Below, in pieces: positions 23,490-35,922 of a DNA stretch of 64,000 bases; position 1 is the stretch's first letter; every line of letters starts with the position of its first letter. Source of the DNA: Kwoniella bestiolae CBS 10118 (taxonomy: Eukaryota > Basidiomycota > Tremellomycetes > Tremellales > Cryptococcaceae). The DNA lies in NCBI RefSeq assembly GCF_000512585.2, contig NC_089243.1:124001-188000 (forward strand). Direction: 5' to 3'. Both the position numbers and the translations under genes were made by a program. The notes below the pieces were generated by a model, which was given only the letters and a program-made list of their open reading frames with translations, was not told where the DNA came from and made no database searches.

Positions 23490-26400
23490 ATGCCCCCACC
23501 GCCATTACCCCTCGCTGCTCGATCTCGAGCACTCGCCCCTCATCCTTCGACCACCACTCTATCCCACGTATTAGGACTGGTGCAGAATGGATACCTCGAC
23601 AAGGCATCGAGAGTGGCGGTAGCGCAGATCAGACGGAGTAGTGGAGTAGCTTCATCGCATCCTGGTTCATCATCGATCGGAAGTAGTAAAGTGAGTTGCC
23701 GCTTCTGTCTCATCCGCTCATCAACGCTGTAGCGCATCGGGATATTGACCAAAGCTATATCATAGCCCTCCAGCACATCCCTCGAGAGACGATCAATGTC
23801 CCAACGGCAAAACTTCCGAACCTACTCAGCCAGCGCCGCCCAAACAGTCGATCACGATGATCAGGAATACCATTCCAGCCGGCACCCTTCCGATCCTTCC
23901 ACATACCACCAATTTGCCCTCCCTCCCTCCGAGCGACCTCGTCGAACCAGATATCCCTCTCCTAATCCTACACAATCATTCCGCGATCAGGCAATAACGA
24001 AAGACAAGAAATATTTCGTAGCATTCGACTATCCCGATTCATGGTCACACTTACCTGAAGACTTCTACTCTAGATTATACAACGGAGCTTTCCAATCTGC
24101 ATCTCATTTCTCACATGATTTCGAATTAAAGTCGTTTGAGACAAGACATCTTGGGTCTATAGGGAATCTGTTAGGTGTATTTGCGCTGTTTAGGGATACA
24201 GCCGAACATGCGGACTGGGTGTGGTTGAGCGGTAAACTGAATAGGTTATCCGATATAATCGATAACGTCAAACCGCCCCCTCGTCAACGCGGACTCAAGT
24301 CTCTCATCTGCTCGGTCAGAGGATACGCTCTGGCTTTTACCGGTGATTCCGACAAGGCTAAGGAAGTCTTAGGGAATCTACAGCATTTTGACTCACACAA
24401 CCCTGGAAATGCCTTACCCACTAGCTATTCTATTGCTGCGTTGGCCTATGTGGAGATGGGAGAATGGGACTCAGCGATGAGAAGAATGAGAGGGGCTATC
24501 GATCGTGCCGTACAGAGGATCACCAGTAATGATTCTAATCACCTCCGACAGGATTGTGACTACCCCTCGTTTGATTTTGATCTGCTCAAGTCGTACGAAG
24601 GATTGGTATTGGACAACTCCAGAAATGAAGATCTGGTAGAATTGGTCAAAAGCGCTAGCTATTCTGTGAGGAAGTTCCTGCTGAACTCCACCCAACGAGA
24701 TCACCCGTTCTCTATGAACCTTACCAAACTCCTCCTTGACTCCTTAACTCGAATCGCATCGCCCGTCGAGTGGTGGACGGACCGGTTCAACGAAGATCCT
24801 AGTAGCAACACCAGAACACTGGGTGTTTTCTTGTTCATTGCTATTACTCGTGATCGAACGAAAATCCAGGAGGCTATCAACCTCTTAGATATCTTTATCG
24901 CCAACGGGACTTCCGTACCTACATCTGCCGCTATCAACCTCTGTTCCCTTCTTGTCACCGAATCGACCACCGACGCTTGGAAGCTATATCAAAGGATCTG
25001 TCAAGAATACCCCAACTTCACTCATCGAGCTTTATCTCAGGCAATGCGTCTGGCAGGTCAAGCTGGCTGGGTGGAGGAGGAACAGAGATTGTGGAATCAG
25101 ATTTCGACAAACTATACGCCAACGGCCAAAGATCGATTGGTGGCTGCTCGGTTCCATTCCTATAGGGGAAGAGTTGCGGATACACTGGCAATGTTGGAAA
25201 CCAGGGTTGGACCAAACTTCGAATCCAAGCCTGCTGCTTTGGAGATTCTCTTCACAGCATATATCAATGCGAATAATGCTCAGGGAGCCGAAAATATCTT
25301 GAAGCAGATAAACAATATCGAACCTCGCTTATATCCTTACAACGCTCTTCTTCAGCTTTACGCCGACCAGATCAACGTAGAATCTGCTGTCAGGTTATTC
25401 GACGAGTTGTCTAATTCCTCGACTTTACGACCTGATATCCACTCATACACCTCTCTCATATCCCTATTCGCCCATCGACGAGATCCCATCAACGCCGAAA
25501 ACGTCTTCCAAGCGATGGTCGATGCTGGGATACAGCCCGATGCGATTGCATACGCAGCTGTGATTGATGCGAAAGTCGAAACTGGAGAATGGGTAGCAGC
25601 GTTGGAAAGGTACAATAAATTGCCAGTTCAATTCAAACACGATCGATCCGTCTCTACTGCCATCCTTAAAGCTTTGGTATCTCTCTCATCACCCCTCGAA
25701 CACGTCATGAGTGTTTTCCGACGGATCACCAAACCTAATCGACACACCTGGGCTCTAGTCATTCAAAACGCATGTGATGCGAGCGAGATGGAAGTTGCTC
25801 GAGAACTGTATGAAGAGATGGACGAACAGTCTCGTACCAACTCTGGTCCCTCGCCTGATGCCTACGCTTTCTCCATCCTCTTGCACGGGTACATGCGACT
25901 AGGTGATGGTGCCTCGGCCAGAGCGGTGTACGACGAGATGCTCTCTAGGGAGGTCTTACCTTCCAGTGTGACATACGGTATGATCGTCAAGTCATTCACC
26001 GAGGCTAGAGGAGAGAGGTCGTTAGAGCAGGCCCACGATTTCGCTATGAACGTCTCCAAACAGGCCAAAGCTGGCAATATCGCTGATCGACGACATGAAA
26101 AGGCCATGATCAACCAGAATATTTTTAGTCCGCTCGTGGTCGCTCATGGACGGAACCAGAATTTCGATATGGCTCAGAAGTATTTCGAGCTCGCTCAAGA
26201 TGGGACGGGCGAACAGAGGGAGAGTGTACATATGTATACTCAACTTATGGACGTGTACCGACGTGCGGGAGATACCGGCAAGGTATTGGATATTTGGAAT
26301 AAGACTTTCCAACTTGCCTGCGATACCACGTCGTTTAGAACTATCACATCCGAGAAGGGAGAGGGAGGGGATCAACCACCGACAAGTAGGATCAACGATA

Positions 26401-27257
26401 ATCTACTTTGTATTCCCCTTTCCATCGTTCTGGACAGCTTGTCAGTCGCTGGGAAGTACTTTGACGTCAAGAGAGTATGGAACGAAGTTCAGGATGCAGG
26501 ATTTGGATTCGATGCGGGGAATTATAATCACCTTGCGGTAGCTTTGGCTAGGACGGGAGATGTCGAAGGGGCATTCAGAGTTGCCGATCAGATATTGTTG
26601 AAGAGGTATGAGGAGATCAAGTATAGGAAGAATGAAGCTATGAGGGAATCACGAAGGTTGAAACCTTTGAATATCGAGCAGGATCAGGATCAGGTGTATG
26701 CGGATTTGCTTGATACGGAGGGGGAAGGAGGAGGGATGGAACGGTTAAATTTCCAGGATCGACCTGTGGAACCTTTCCAGGGTCCACCTAATCGACGACA
26801 TGCCTTCCACTCTCGATCTCCATTTACGGCTGAGGCGCGAAATGACCCGACCAGTGAATTGGAATTGAAGTTGTTGGCTAGCTGGAGACCCTCTGATATA
26901 CTTTGGAGACCTTCGCTGCTCACTATTAGCGTACTTGATACGGCGTATGCGCAATTGGAAGATGCCAAGGCCAGGAGAGCATGGTTACCACTGAGTATGA
27001 GTGATGAGAATGAAAGTGAGGAGGGTGGAGCAGAAGGACGGGAAGGAGGAGAAAGGAAGAAGCGGACCTATGGGATCGTCTTACCTCTATTCGGTGGTGT
27101 CCCCGTTAGGAACCATGTTACGGGACAACCGCATCGTAAAGGGCCTACTGAGCTTTTGAAGTCGATTAATAAGAGGTATAGTCGATTGGTAGGATTGATT
27201 ATGTTTCATAGGAAGAAGAGGATGGCTAGGAAAATTAGGGATAGGCAGGGGAGGTAG
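23490..27257 (+). CDS. Large mitochondrial pentatricopeptide repeat (PPR) protein
   Basis: Expected to bind mitochondrial RNA and act in transcript stability, processing or translation. Two exons, 23490-23690 and 23766-27257; 1230 residues. The acceptor ending at 23765 is required, since one further upstream (start 23733) meets a stop. The N-terminus is Arg/Ser/Pro-rich without acids, as in matrix-targeted proteins. PPR motifs are clear in the middle, for example PDIHSYTSLISLFAHRRDPI followed by AENVFQAMVDAGIQPDAIAY, then DAYAFSILLHGYMRLGDGAS and ARAVYDEMLSREVLPSSVTY; more degenerate helices flank them. The C-terminus is basic (RKKRMARKIRDRQGR). The size and layout resemble fungal Cya5/Aep-type translation factors, but the specific orthologue is not clear. 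Confidence 0.87.
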
Positions 27258-27590
27258 TTATATCACGCATTGATTTATACCCTTTTTACAGGACTCGGAC
27301 GGAATGTATTTGTATGTATTGATCGCGGTTCATCTTGTTTCGAGTGGACATGTTTTATTTGCATCGATGAGCATAAGCATGAGATGTTCTCTTGTTTGGG
27401 TTTAGCAGGTATCATTCGCTTGGCTCAGAGATGGGGAGATGGTGATAACGTCATACCCCACTCCACTCGACGATACCAGTCAATTCAACAATAATACTAA
27501 ACATCCACTCGTTTACTTCATAACACCCATCATCTTCAATTCATAATATACAGAGTAACTTTCAACCTACTCGGGATAACTCCCAACGCC
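27258..27590. other. Intergenic gap
   Basis: No gene seen; 3' end of the PPR gene and promoter of the Rdx gene. Confidence 0.45.
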
Positions 27591-28621
27591 ATGTCCGACC
27601 CATCAAGATGCCAAGATTGCGACCCCCCCTCATCCTCCACACACACCCAACCAGCCACCACATCCACCATGGCTCATTCTCCCAAAGCGGACCATCCTGT
27701 GGGTCTATCCCAGGATAACTTCTCACCTCCCGTACCTATCGATCCGCCGGGGAAGGCAGGTCACGCAACGGAATATACATTCAGGGGACCTCCTACCCCC
27801 CAATTGGAGAGGGAGAAGAAAGAGGTGGAGTTGGAGCCTGAACATTCTCATGAAGGTGTACAGAAGGGGGATTTGACTCCGCCAGGGGCGAGCTCAAAAG
27901 ATACGAAGAAAGACAAGGACGGCGATGGGGGTGAGACGACATTTGAAGCGCCCAAGTTGGGGGAGGTGAAACCTAGTGTGATCATTGAATTCTGCGATAG
28001 GTGTAGATGGTAAGTCATATCTCATGACCTCACCTACTCCTTCTGGCCTCGAAGACCTAACCTTCAATGGTTGTCAGTCGGAGACAAATTCAGAATCTCA
28101 GTTCTCCATCAATGAATGTACGAGACCCCAACTGACATCCCACAATACTGGTAGGGCACCACGAGCTACATGGATCCAGACTGAACTATTCCTCACATTC
28201 CCCAACCCCCTACTTCGCTCTATCACCCTCCTTCCTCTCAACGCACCCGAAACAGGCGGACGATTCAGAGTATGGTTAGATTTTGGGAAGGGAAAGGGGG
28301 ATGAGCTGGTATGGGACAGGAAGGTGAGTACCTCAGATCAGGAATATATACACCATGTCCCTTCCTTCGTTTGTGGTGTGATGTCCTCCTTCCGTCGCTT
28401 CTGCTTCTGTTTCTGCTTTTGCACCCGGTTTATCATCCCTCCTTATTTGAAGATTAACGCTGATCCCCTCTCGCTGTCAGACCGAAGGTGGTTTCCCAGA
28501 ATTAAAAGTCCTCAAACAGCGTATCCGTAATATAATTCAACCAGACTTAAACCTCGGCCATTCCGATGCACATGGGAAGCAGGATAAGCCTAAAGAACAA
28601 GAAACGGGTTTGGCCAATTGA
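27591..28621 (+). CDS. Rdx family (SelT/SelW/SelH-like) thioredoxin-fold protein
   Basis: Three exons: 27591-28009, 28155-28323, 28481-28621; 242 residues. The Rdx domain begins at about residue 128 with VIIEFCDRCRWAPRATWIQT, carrying CxxC at Cys135 and Cys138 (the family often has CxxU; here both are Cys, so no selenocysteine). ELFLTFPNPLLRSITLLPL and GGRFRVWLDF are the following strand/helix parts. A disordered Pro/Glu/Lys-rich N-terminal extension of about 125 residues precedes the domain, and an insertion GKGKGDELVWDRKTEGGFPE lies before the last helix. The family is thought to be redox-active, but its fungal role is unsettled. It is convergent with ENP2. Confidence 0.85.
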
Positions 28622-28856
28622 TCTGTTATATAATGTGGGGATGAGGTTTCATGAAAAGATTGGAGTGCGAACGATAATATGGGGAGCTATAGATGTGGAT
28701 TGATTATGACGACAAGTTGTATAAAAATTGAATCACCTTATATTGATATGAACGTATGCAAACACGAAAGTACCGAGTTGATCTGCCAACCAGTGACCAG
28801 TGACTCACGCACCTGCACGATGGATTGTAACATGCATACCATCCCAAGCAACCACA

Positions 28857-31727
28857 CTACCTCTTCCTAAACGCATTCTTACTAGCGCTCCTCCCCGGAT
28901 GCCTCCTCCTCGTCCTCCCGCTCCTTCCTTCTCCCTCGTCTTGCTCATCGTCCTCTCCAACTCCCTTCTCAAGCCCCGCGCCGAACCTCTCAACCTTCCT
29001 ATCTTTCCTTCTTGTCCCTCCAGAATACTCATCCTGAATATCCTCGTCCTCTGATCCTCGTCCTCCAGATCGCGGCTTCGAAGAAGGTATGAAAGACATC
29101 TCCATACCCCCATCAGCGGATTTACGCATCGCCAGTACACTCGGGTCGTCCGCGACTTTCCCTCCTTTAGAGGATGAGGTGGACTTGAGTCGTTGGCCGA
29201 ATGTAGGCTGTTGTTTTGAGGATGAAGAGGTGGAAGAACCAACGACCAAGCGCGGTTGGGATTGGTTGAATGGTAGGTTCCGTTTGGGGTCGGTAGGTTT
29301 GAGTCGACGGGGATCGTATTGTTGTAAATCTATAATACACCATTCGAAGCCAAATCAATTACGCTGTACTAATCACAAGAGGAACTTGAAGACTCACCAC
29401 CATCATCGCTTTCTTCACTATCACTCTGCTCCTCCTCATCTTCCTCTTCGTCCTCGGACTCATCATCCTCCAAACCAGAAGATGACCTATCACTCTCATC
29501 TTCCTCTTCCTCAACAGCCGTCTTCCTCTTGGCCTATATCAAAACGATCAGCTATCAATCCATTCACGAAGATTAGCCCAGCTGAAACACTCACATTATT
29601 ATTAGCAGTAGCAGGATTAAGCAATGCGAACTCCCTACTCTCCTCGTCCACCTCGAATTCGGGGTTCTCAAAGATCTCCTTGAATCTAGGATCAGCCAAT
29701 AATCCACCTTCCTCCCCTCCTTCTTCCTCCTGCTCTTCCTCTCCATCATCTTCTTCTCCCTCTTCATTCCCGCCGAAACCAGCAGCAGATCGTTCTTTCC
29801 TCTTCTTAGCCAGCAATTTCTCCCTCTCCTCTGCTTTCCTGATTCGTTCAGCCAAGGCTTTATTAACCTTGGGTTGATCCTTTCTAGCTCTAATTCTGGA
29901 TTCCTGCTTGGCCCGCATCTTCTCGTTGACGACTTTATCCCTGTACTCAGCGTAGGATTGAGGGTTGGCAATAAGTCGAGCAGTAGTGTATAGTTTGAGG
30001 GAGAGGAAGTAACCGTGCATATACGGTTTGAGGGCTGGAGTACCGATAAGATGAGTGAGGCCGAGACTGCATTGTACGCAAGAATGTAAGACATCAGCTC
30101 AAGATCCATACTCGTTCTCTGTTCCCTGGAGGGACAGCGGTACTGTTTTGCGGCAGAGTAATGGGTTGTAAGGTGTCGATGTCACTCACGTATCCAGTTC
30201 CACCCGATCCACAAACTTGAAATCCTGATAAGCACTCTTGCCCAACCCACTGTAATCTTCTGCCATCTCCTCGGTAACGCTGTCGAGGAAGCTCGCCCAT
30301 TTAGGTGCTGGTCCAATTTCGGGGATGTAATATGAAGATAATTGAGGTGAATCGCACGCTACCATCAGTAGACCTGACTGAGGTACTGCATGTAAGTCCA
30401 CCATAGACGCCGGTGGGTGAAGTGATAAGTGGTTGTTTGATGGCTACGCACAACACATCGCATCAGCCATACTCCGGTGGTATTTGTGAAGCCGAAAATG
30501 CTTCAAAGTGCGATGATCACTCACATCCGATTTGTCCCATACTTTGATAACCTTACTATCCGCACTTATCACTCTACCCGCATCTTCCTGCGATCCACCA
30601 CCAACTAACCAATCTACTTTCTTTATCGATTCTCCATACCCCTGATCCTTGATAGCGAACGGTGTGGGACTTCGTAGATCGTATAGCAGCGTATGACCGG
30701 TAGAAGTACCAACAGCCATAGACAAACCATCAGTAGGATGGGATTGCAACGCCGTGATTGACAGCTTCTGTATAGGTTGAGCAATGAGTGAAGCAGTCGT
30801 ATCGAAATTCTGGAGAGGTAAAAGTGTGGTGGAAGGTAATGATAATCTCGTCAAGGCACTCCTTGATCTCGGATCCCAAAATTCAATTACACCTCCTCCA
30901 CCATCTAGGCCGAATGACCATAATCCGTGTCTTGGATTGACGTCCACCACGTTCACCCCCTCAACTTCGTCTGAACGACTATCGCTCCCCCAGTTCTTGG
31001 CTACTGTTATAGGTGACATGAAGCGACCTTCCTCGAGGTTGAATCGATAGAGGTCTGTACCTGTACATCCTATTATGGCGTCTGCTGAGGGGGAGTGGTA
31101 TGCTAGTGATCGACCGTATATTGGTAGTCGGAGGGAATGGTGCAGTCCTCCTTGAGTGTGGAGTGAGAGGGATCGGTCGCGCTGGAGATGGAGGGTTTTG
31201 GTCCAGTCTGATGATAGAATCTAGGTGGAGTGCGGGTGTGGTTGATTAGTATTATCAGACTATGCTGCCAAGATCCAATCTCCCGATAATATCGCATTGA
31301 TCCTGAAAGAATCTTGCGAAGTGTTATAGCCTCTGCATCGTACCAGATGCTGGTGCTGTATACTGCTCGCCTCGTCGACCCATATCCTTGTTGCGTAGAC
31401 GCGAACCCAACTCACCACAAAATCAACATTCTCAGCATCCGTGACCCTCTCAAATTTCACCGTAAGATTCTCCAAATCCCAAACTTTGATCATAGGCTTA
31501 TAAGTCCCGGTGGCTATAGCGTGCTGACCATCCTGCGTAGTTTTGATCTTGATTGCTGAGCCGGGGAAGGTGAAATCCTGGATTAGTTCAAGATCGCTAG
31601 TGGTATGTTGGGTCTTTGTTCGTTTTTTGCCGCCTTTGGCTTTTGTTTTCACTGCTACCCATGATGGAAGGGAGGTGGAGGATGTGGAGGAAGGACCGTT
31701 GACTGTGTATACTTTTGGGAATGACAT
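28857..31727 (-). CDS. ENP2: Ribosome biogenesis WD-repeat protein Enp2 (NOL10)
   Basis: Nucleolar factor of the SSU processome, needed for 18S rRNA maturation. Six exons: 31727-31416, 31220-30525, 30443-30190, 30066-29595, 29533-29398, 29329-28857; 780 residues. It has the family start (MSFPKVYTVNG), QDFTFPGSAIKIK, ATGTYKPMIKVWDLENLTVK, ILSSDWTKTLHLQRDRSL, LPIYGRSLAYH, EFWDPRSRSALTRL, KDQGYGESIKKVDWL, IPEIGPAPKWASFLDSVTEE and the hinge LTHLIGTPALKPYMHGYFLS. The C-terminal third is charged: acidic tracts, then basic repeats (RTRRRHPGRSASKNAFRKR). Inside intron 1 a short decoy also reads ILSG, but only the acceptor before 31220 restores the conserved SDWTKTLHLQ. Confidence 0.93.
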
Positions 31728-32154
31728 GGTGCGGGGGGCAGGGAGGTGGCAAAGGTTGAAGGGGGGTGAATTTGCGGGATGGTTGTCGCTTCTTTTCTCC
31801 TCGGTTTGGTGAGATGGGAGATAAGTTGGACTACGATCAGTGCTGACCACTGCCTCTATACTTGGTGCTCTATATTGATGAGTATCTATATGCGATCATT
31901 ATGTGAGTCAACAAATTTCTACATCTATCTACTTGTCAACATCAACAAAATTCAACGATCCATCCAAAAAATCTTTGATTCCCACGTGGTATATAAACAT
32001 CGACGTCATCACTTTTCTATCCCATCAATATAACAACGATCGATTACATGTCCTCCCTCTTGTCCTCTTTCTGTCCAACAACATTCTCATTATTCCTCAT
32101 CCTGGTGGACGAAAGCCTCTAGTCACATCTTCACTGCCAATCAGAGAGCCCAAA
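31728..32154. promoter_or_regulatory. Divergent promoter ENP2 / rhomboid with CACGTG and TATA box
   Basis: Head-to-head gap of 427 bases. CACGTG at 31983-31988 is followed at once by TATATAAA at 31990-31997, about 158 bases above the rhomboid ATG. No gene. Confidence 0.5.
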
Positions 32155-33697
32155 ATGTCCTTACGAGCCACAATGAACCTCGCGCGAATACGTCAACTCC
32201 CAACTACCCACTTACGGACATCTCCTTTCCGATCCCTCCACCTCTCTTCCACCGCTCGTCCAGCGGGATTCTTCACTTCTCGTATACCAGCACCCCAGAT
32301 CACGACTCGCCTCCTGAGGCGATCATTCGGGTCCAGTGCTAGAGGCTTGATACGATCTTCATACTTCCCAAAAGGCGGTAATGGCGGGTATAGTTATGGC
32401 GGTGGTGGTGGTGGGAATTGGTTCAATAGGCTGAGGAGCAGGATAGATAGGATACCTACCATGACACTTGTGAGATTGCTCGTCTCCTTCTACGAAAGTT
32501 CAGCTCATACTGATAAATGATGGTAGGTGTATGGGCTGATAGGGCTCAACGGAGGGGTGTTCCTGCTGTGGCAATATGCTATTTCGAGTGCTGTGAGCTA
32601 CCGATTCCTTGCCACAGCCATGAATGGGATATCAGCTCACTGAGAAGAAAATACCTAGCAACGATTCAGAGATCCATCGCTCTTCATCTTCCTGCAGAAG
32701 AATTTCATCTTGAATGAAATAAACGTATTTTCAGGAAGAGTGTAAGTCATATCCCTATCAATAGATTTGATGATCTCTTTAAACAGGTCTGGGTATCGGA
32801 AATTGATCTCAAGTTCACTTTGGCTGAGGTGAACCTCATTGATTCTCATAGATGGACGCTCGTCACCTCAGCGTTCTCCCACATGTCCGGATCCCACATC
32901 TTCGTGAATTGTTTGGGTCTCTACTTCCTAGCTCCTGCCGCTGCTGGGTGAGTCATCCTTTTCTCATCAGCTATTGATTTTGCAGAGACTGTTCGGGCGT
33001 AAGCTGATACATGTATACATAGTCTGATGGGCTCGTCCGCCTTCCTAGGTCTATATCTTGGAGGTGAGCTATATGATCAAAGGATCAATTGTATGAAAAT
33101 TCATAACTCATCCGAAATAACATATGCTTGTTGTAGCCGGTATCTTCTCCTCCCTCGCTTCGTTGACATACCATCGACTAAAGCGAGATCGATGGATGGG
33201 CAGTGAAGGAGCTTCAGGAGCTATCTACGCTTGTCTGTGTGAGTGACCCCTGTGGTCGCATATTCAGCTTTGCGACTCGGGATGGACTTTCAAGCTGATA
33301 CTTTCTCCCTTGTGTGTAGCATTCTACGGAGCCATGTTCCCTCAATCGACCGTACTTATGTTCTTCGTCATCCCCATGCCTGTCTGGGTAGCTATCAGCG
33401 GTATATTTGCGGTGAGCGGGTTTTCCCCTTCGTGTCACTCCCCACATCTCAATCTTATCTAGCAGTACCCGTTGGTGCAGATGCAGAAGGCTTCTCGTTC
33501 ATTCAGTGAGAATGGCATTGCTAATGCGTCACTGCCGTGTGTAGTGGGATTTCTACGGAGCACTATTCAGACCTAATAGCGGTACCGACTCTGTCGGACA
33601 CCTTGGAGGAATATCCTACGGTCTACTAGCAGCACTTGCTATGCGCCGAGGTGGGTTTATAAGGATGTTAAGAGGTGGTGGTGGGAGGAGGTGGTAG
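32155..33697 (+). CDS. Rhomboid intramembrane protease, probably mitochondrial (Pcp1/PARL type)
   Basis: Serine protease cutting within membranes; Pcp1 cleaves Mgm1 and Ccp1 in yeast mitochondria. Eight exons: 32155-32469, 32527-32592, 32659-32741, 32852-32947, 33023-33063, 33137-33238, 33320-33411, 33545-33697; 315 residues. A basic Arg/Ser-rich presequence (LRTSPFRSLHLSSTARPAGF) supports mitochondrial import. Membrane helices include VYGLIGLNGGVFLLWQYAIS and the HIFVNCLGLYFLAPAAAG segment preceded by WTLVTSAFSHMSGSH. The catalytic GASG is at residues 225-228 (Ser227) and the His is H284 in SVGHLGGISYGLLAAL. The tail is Gly/Arg-rich. The family call is firm; the mitochondrial location is inferred from the N-terminus. 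Confidence 0.92.
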
Positions 33698-34049
33698 ATT
33701 GGGTCGGTCGGATGTATCGTATAGATCTGATATAGTAGATCCGGATCTGGACAGCATGTACAACAATTCACCGTTCACCTTGCTTGACCCAGACAATTTC
33801 CTCGTTTCGAGTGATCGCACTGAGATTTTGCCTGTGCTATCATGTTGTACGCATCAATGGTATTGCGATGTTTGCATAACATGATCATTCATTGTGAAAA
33901 TGCAATTCAATTGACTATGAAATCGTGTATTGTGTATTGCGTATTGCGGCTGAAGAGTAAAACAACATGGTATATCCTAACTATTCGAATGTCCAAAATC
34001 AAATCAAATATAACCCAAAATGTGAATGAAAAATAACCAAACCAACAAA
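33698..34049. other. Convergent 3' flank
   Basis: Tail-to-tail gap between rhomboid and glutaredoxin genes. AT-rich at about 33885-34045. No gene seen. Confidence 0.5.
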
Positions 34050-35922
34050 CTAAACTAACAACCCACTACCCTCCTTCCAACTACCCCTTTCATCCCTCGA
34101 AGTTAACCCCAAAGTCCCAGTACCAGGAGCCTCCCGTCGTTTATTCATAAACCTCTCTGCGTTTGTCTGTTTCTCCCTCGGATGTAAGAGTTGATTTCGG
34201 TTGATTAGATCTACGAAGTTGCCTTGTTCGACTTTCACTTCGGGTTCAGACTCGGGTTGAGAATCGGTACCGATTGGTACTCCATCTTGGATTGTCAAAT
34301 CTTCAGATTCGACCTTGGGGGTAGATGGTGGAGTAATCAGGGTTTCATCATCAGATTCATCTTCCTCGGCATTCTCTTCAGCCTCTTGTTCCTCCTGTTC
34401 GGTATGTCTCTTCAACTCGTTATTGCCTTGAACCGGTACCTCTTCCAACGCCACCTCGTCTTTAACAGGTAACACAGGTTCCTCCACAACGGGCGGAGGA
34501 GGAGGAGGAGGAGGAGGAGGAAGAGGAACGGCGGGTCTCCTCCTCCTAGAGAAGGGGAGAACTTCCATATCTTCCAATGTCCTTTGTAATCCGCCCTCGG
34601 AGTGGAGCAAGGTGACGTCGTCGGATCCCCCTATGGAGACGAAATCTAGTAAGACGTTGGGTACGGTTCGTCGGCCTGTGATTCGCTGGAGGAGGGTTTG
34701 AATCTTTTCCATGTCGGCTGTGGGTGATTAAAGGTCAGCGGGGTGGACACATAACTCGATGATTATGATTATTAGATCTAGGGGACATGAGGTGTTTGAA
34801 ATGAATTGGCAGTCACTCACATCGCTGGTCTAGCTCGATGATGAATGGTGCAGGTGAGATGTGGTACTCCCCAAAGATCGATTTAGCCTTCTTGGAGTAA
34901 GGGCAGTGGGTCTGAGCGAACACAATACAGCAGGATCAGCATACGTCCAATAAGATATACCCTTGTAATATTTGGCATGCGACATCACCCACCTTTGAAA
35001 ACACGACCACCCTGTATCGCCTATTAGCAAACTCCGCCCAACCATTGTCGAAAATCTCGTCACCCTCCTCCCCCGAGTCTATATCCTCTAACAACCTCTC
35101 CATCCCCCTCCCCCCGATCTTCTTGAGGTACTGCTTCGTAGGCACCTCCCAATCATTGGGTAATATCCCCCCTTCGGCCAACCACCAGATCAACGCTCGC
35201 AAAGACTGGAGTTTATCCTGCCTTATCACATCTGCCTTGTGGGCTTTCAACTCTTCCTGCTGCTTTGCCTCTTCCCTCGAAAGGGGCTCGGGATCCTTGT
35301 ACGAGTCCCAGAAGAGATCATCCTCCGCTATCAGCTCTTCTTCGTCCAGGAGGAGGGAAATCCCATTATCAGGTTCATTATCTGGTACGTGCAAGAGGGG
35401 ATGGGCAAGCTTCATCTGATGTTCTTCTTCGGAGAATCGTGATCTACCGTACAGCTGTAATCTGCTGGAAGAATTGAATCGCCTCACTTCGTTTGAAGAA
35501 TTTAACGACACGTAGATGAAGAGCGCGAGGGTGAATAACCCGCCAACGGTTAGGGGAAGGGAGTAATGTGATATACGCGATTTCATATTATACGAGAATC
35601 TCCTGGCTGTTGATCTGGTGGGTGAGTGGAGAGGAATCATGGGTGATCCCAAGCCGATGTTGATGTTGGGCGAGGTGAGGGGTGAGGTGGTGAATGGGAG
35701 TTTTATCTTGGAAGGGAGGGAGAATGCTCGTCTGGGTGATTGTGAGTATGACGAGGAAGGTAATGAGATGGATGCTCCGCCAGCTGCGATTTTCTCTGTT
35801 ACTGCTGATGATGCTGAGGATTCTGTAAATCCCAGTGCTGCAAATGGGGATGAGGTTGATGGTGAGGTTGTTGAGGTTGTTGATGAGGAGGATGATGAGG
35901 AAGATGAAGTTGATCTGTTCAT
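34050..35922 (-). CDS. Membrane-anchored glutaredoxin (Grx6/7-like) with long tail
   Basis: Exons 35922-34993, 34911-34821 and 34717-34050 give 562 residues, over twice the usual size of Grx6/Grx7. Order: a Ser/Thr-rich cytosolic head, one membrane span at about residues 121-140 (LPLTVGGLFTLALFIYVSL), a charged lumenal stem with an ALIWWLAEGGILP helix, and a glutaredoxin domain at about 302-395. The site is HCPYSKKAK with Cys313, Ser316; the cis-Pro motif is RRTVPN and the glutathione loop FVSIGGSDDV. CPYS is typical of the Golgi/ER monothiol group. After the domain comes an unusual tail of about 165 residues: a ten-proline run, acidic tracts (EQEEQEAEENAEEDESDDE) and a basic end. The domain is certain; the function of the tail is unknown. 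Confidence 0.88.

Noticed and set aside
23733..23765. Upstream acceptor in the PPR gene
   Set aside because: It leads to an in-frame stop at 23763; the acceptor ending at 23765 does not.
28001..28010. Selenocysteine in the Rdx protein
   Set aside because: The motif is Cys-Asp-Arg-Cys with TGC/TGT codons and no in-frame TGA, so this is a Cys form.
31263..31318. Decoy exon reading ILSG in ENP2 intron 1
   Set aside because: It starts like the conserved ILS but then runs out of the family pattern; the acceptor before 31220 gives ILSSDWTKTLHLQ.
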